Source: Rhodospirillales bacterium
Lineage (GTDB): Bacteria; Pseudomonadota; Alphaproteobacteria; Kiloniellales; JACOMY01
Direction of reading: 5' to 3'
Length of the DNA: 47,414 nt
NCBI GenBank assembly: GCA_014324045.1
Contig: JACOMY010000026.1
Location: 1-47,414, forward strand
Made by a program: the position numbers and the translations under genes. The notes under the pieces were generated by a model. It was not told the DNA's origin. It made no database searches and saw only the letters and a program-made list of their open reading frames with translations. Of the stretch, positions 47,225 through 47,414 are shown piece by piece. Each line of letters begins with the position of its first letter. Within the stretch, counting starts at the first letter, position 1.

Positions 47225-47414
47225 TTAATTCGTCAGCTTCTTGGCGCCGAAGGCTGCGACGATGCCGAAACGCTCGAAGGTCCCGGCGGTTTCGGCCTGA
47301 TCGGTGCCATAGAATGCACCCCTGATGCCGCCTCCGCCCTCATCTTCGCTGTAGGTCCTCGCATAGCTGCCGTCTGCGGCAACCGGAATTCTTCTGAAGC
47401 GGAGCCTGTTTCTA
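47225..47414 (-). CDS. C-terminus of a TbpB-like surface lipoprotein (5' end outside window)
   Basis: The last 62 codons of a minus-strand gene end at TAA 47225. The sequence GGGGIRGAFYGTDQAETAGTFERFGIVAAFGAKK is the typical last beta-strands of the transferrin-binding protein-like barrel (GAFYG, ETAGTF, GxFGAKK). Such proteins are usually secreted lipoproteins on the outer membrane. The N-terminus and any signal lie beyond the window, so the full role cannot be judged. Confidence 0.75.
   Translation of the reverse strand, partial: RNRLRFRRIPVAADGSYARTYSEDEGGGGIRGAFYGTDQAETAGTFERFGIVAAFGAKKLTN

Overview
The window is GC-rich chromosomal DNA of an alphaproteobacterium. It best fits a Rhodospirillales/Kiloniellales-type organism. 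That placement is inferred from the gene families and from gene order (metX-metW opposite a chorismate mutase-like gene, then hisC-tyrA; phasin, transhydrogenase and class I PHA synthase together; thiXYZ behind a THI-box; form I cox genes). It was not tested by phylogeny. The content is mostly housekeeping and metabolic genes, with several scars of decay and small duplications. No CRISPR array, complete insertion sequence, rRNA or intact prophage was seen.

Layout. 1-1400: an open reading frame joining the C-terminus of a Mu-like phage portal protein (DUF935) to the ATPase tail of a histidine kinase, then an AT-rich patch with one orphan gene. 1.4-5.6 kb: a UbiH/Coq6-type hydroxylase (-), NhaA antiporter (+), and an arsR-arsI-like pair (+) closed by a terminator. 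5.6-12 kb: acetyl-CoA synthetase (-), a Rieske/EVE overlapping pair (-), creatininase family (+), MltA lytic transglycosylase (+), a VOC protein (-), and a DksA/TraR-like gene broken by an in-frame amber codon. 12.4-20.1 kb: tRNA-Val(CAC) (-), kdsA, phasin, pntA, pntB, alpha/beta hydrolase, phaC. 20.3-28.6 kb: a frameshifted ankyrin-repeat gene, an M20 amidohydrolase with a HyuA-like ATPase (-), an unknown gene (+), a DUF985 cupin with a GST (-), gloB (-) and a divergent methyltransferase (+).

28.6-36.1 kb: metX-metW (-) lie back to back with chorismate mutase-like, hisC and tyrA-like genes (+), so methionine and aromatic amino-acid synthesis are neighbours. A TPP-riboswitch operon follows (thiY-thiZ-thiX, -) for uptake of a thiamine pyrimidine precursor. 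Its promoter, aptamer and a helix that could hide the ribosome-binding site can all be read directly.

36.6-38.3 kb: an orphan Tat-type peptide-family binding protein. 38.8-46.9 kb: a compact aerobic CO dehydrogenase locus, coxC-like (MHYT-LytTR) then coxM-coxS-coxL-coxD-coxE-coxF. CoxL carries the form I active-site motif AYRCSFR, so CO oxidation is a strong prediction. Two direct repeats 20 bp apart, lying between the regulator and coxM, resemble LytTR operators. The window ends with three overlapping hairpins and the C-terminus of a TbpB-like surface lipoprotein (-).

I found no clear case of an entirely new multi-gene system. The strongest leads are the CoxC-like regulator with its candidate operator, the duplicated GST-cupin translational junction, the phage portal-kinase fusion, the broken dksA-like gene, and the P-protein-like enzyme whose dehydratase half looks vestigial.
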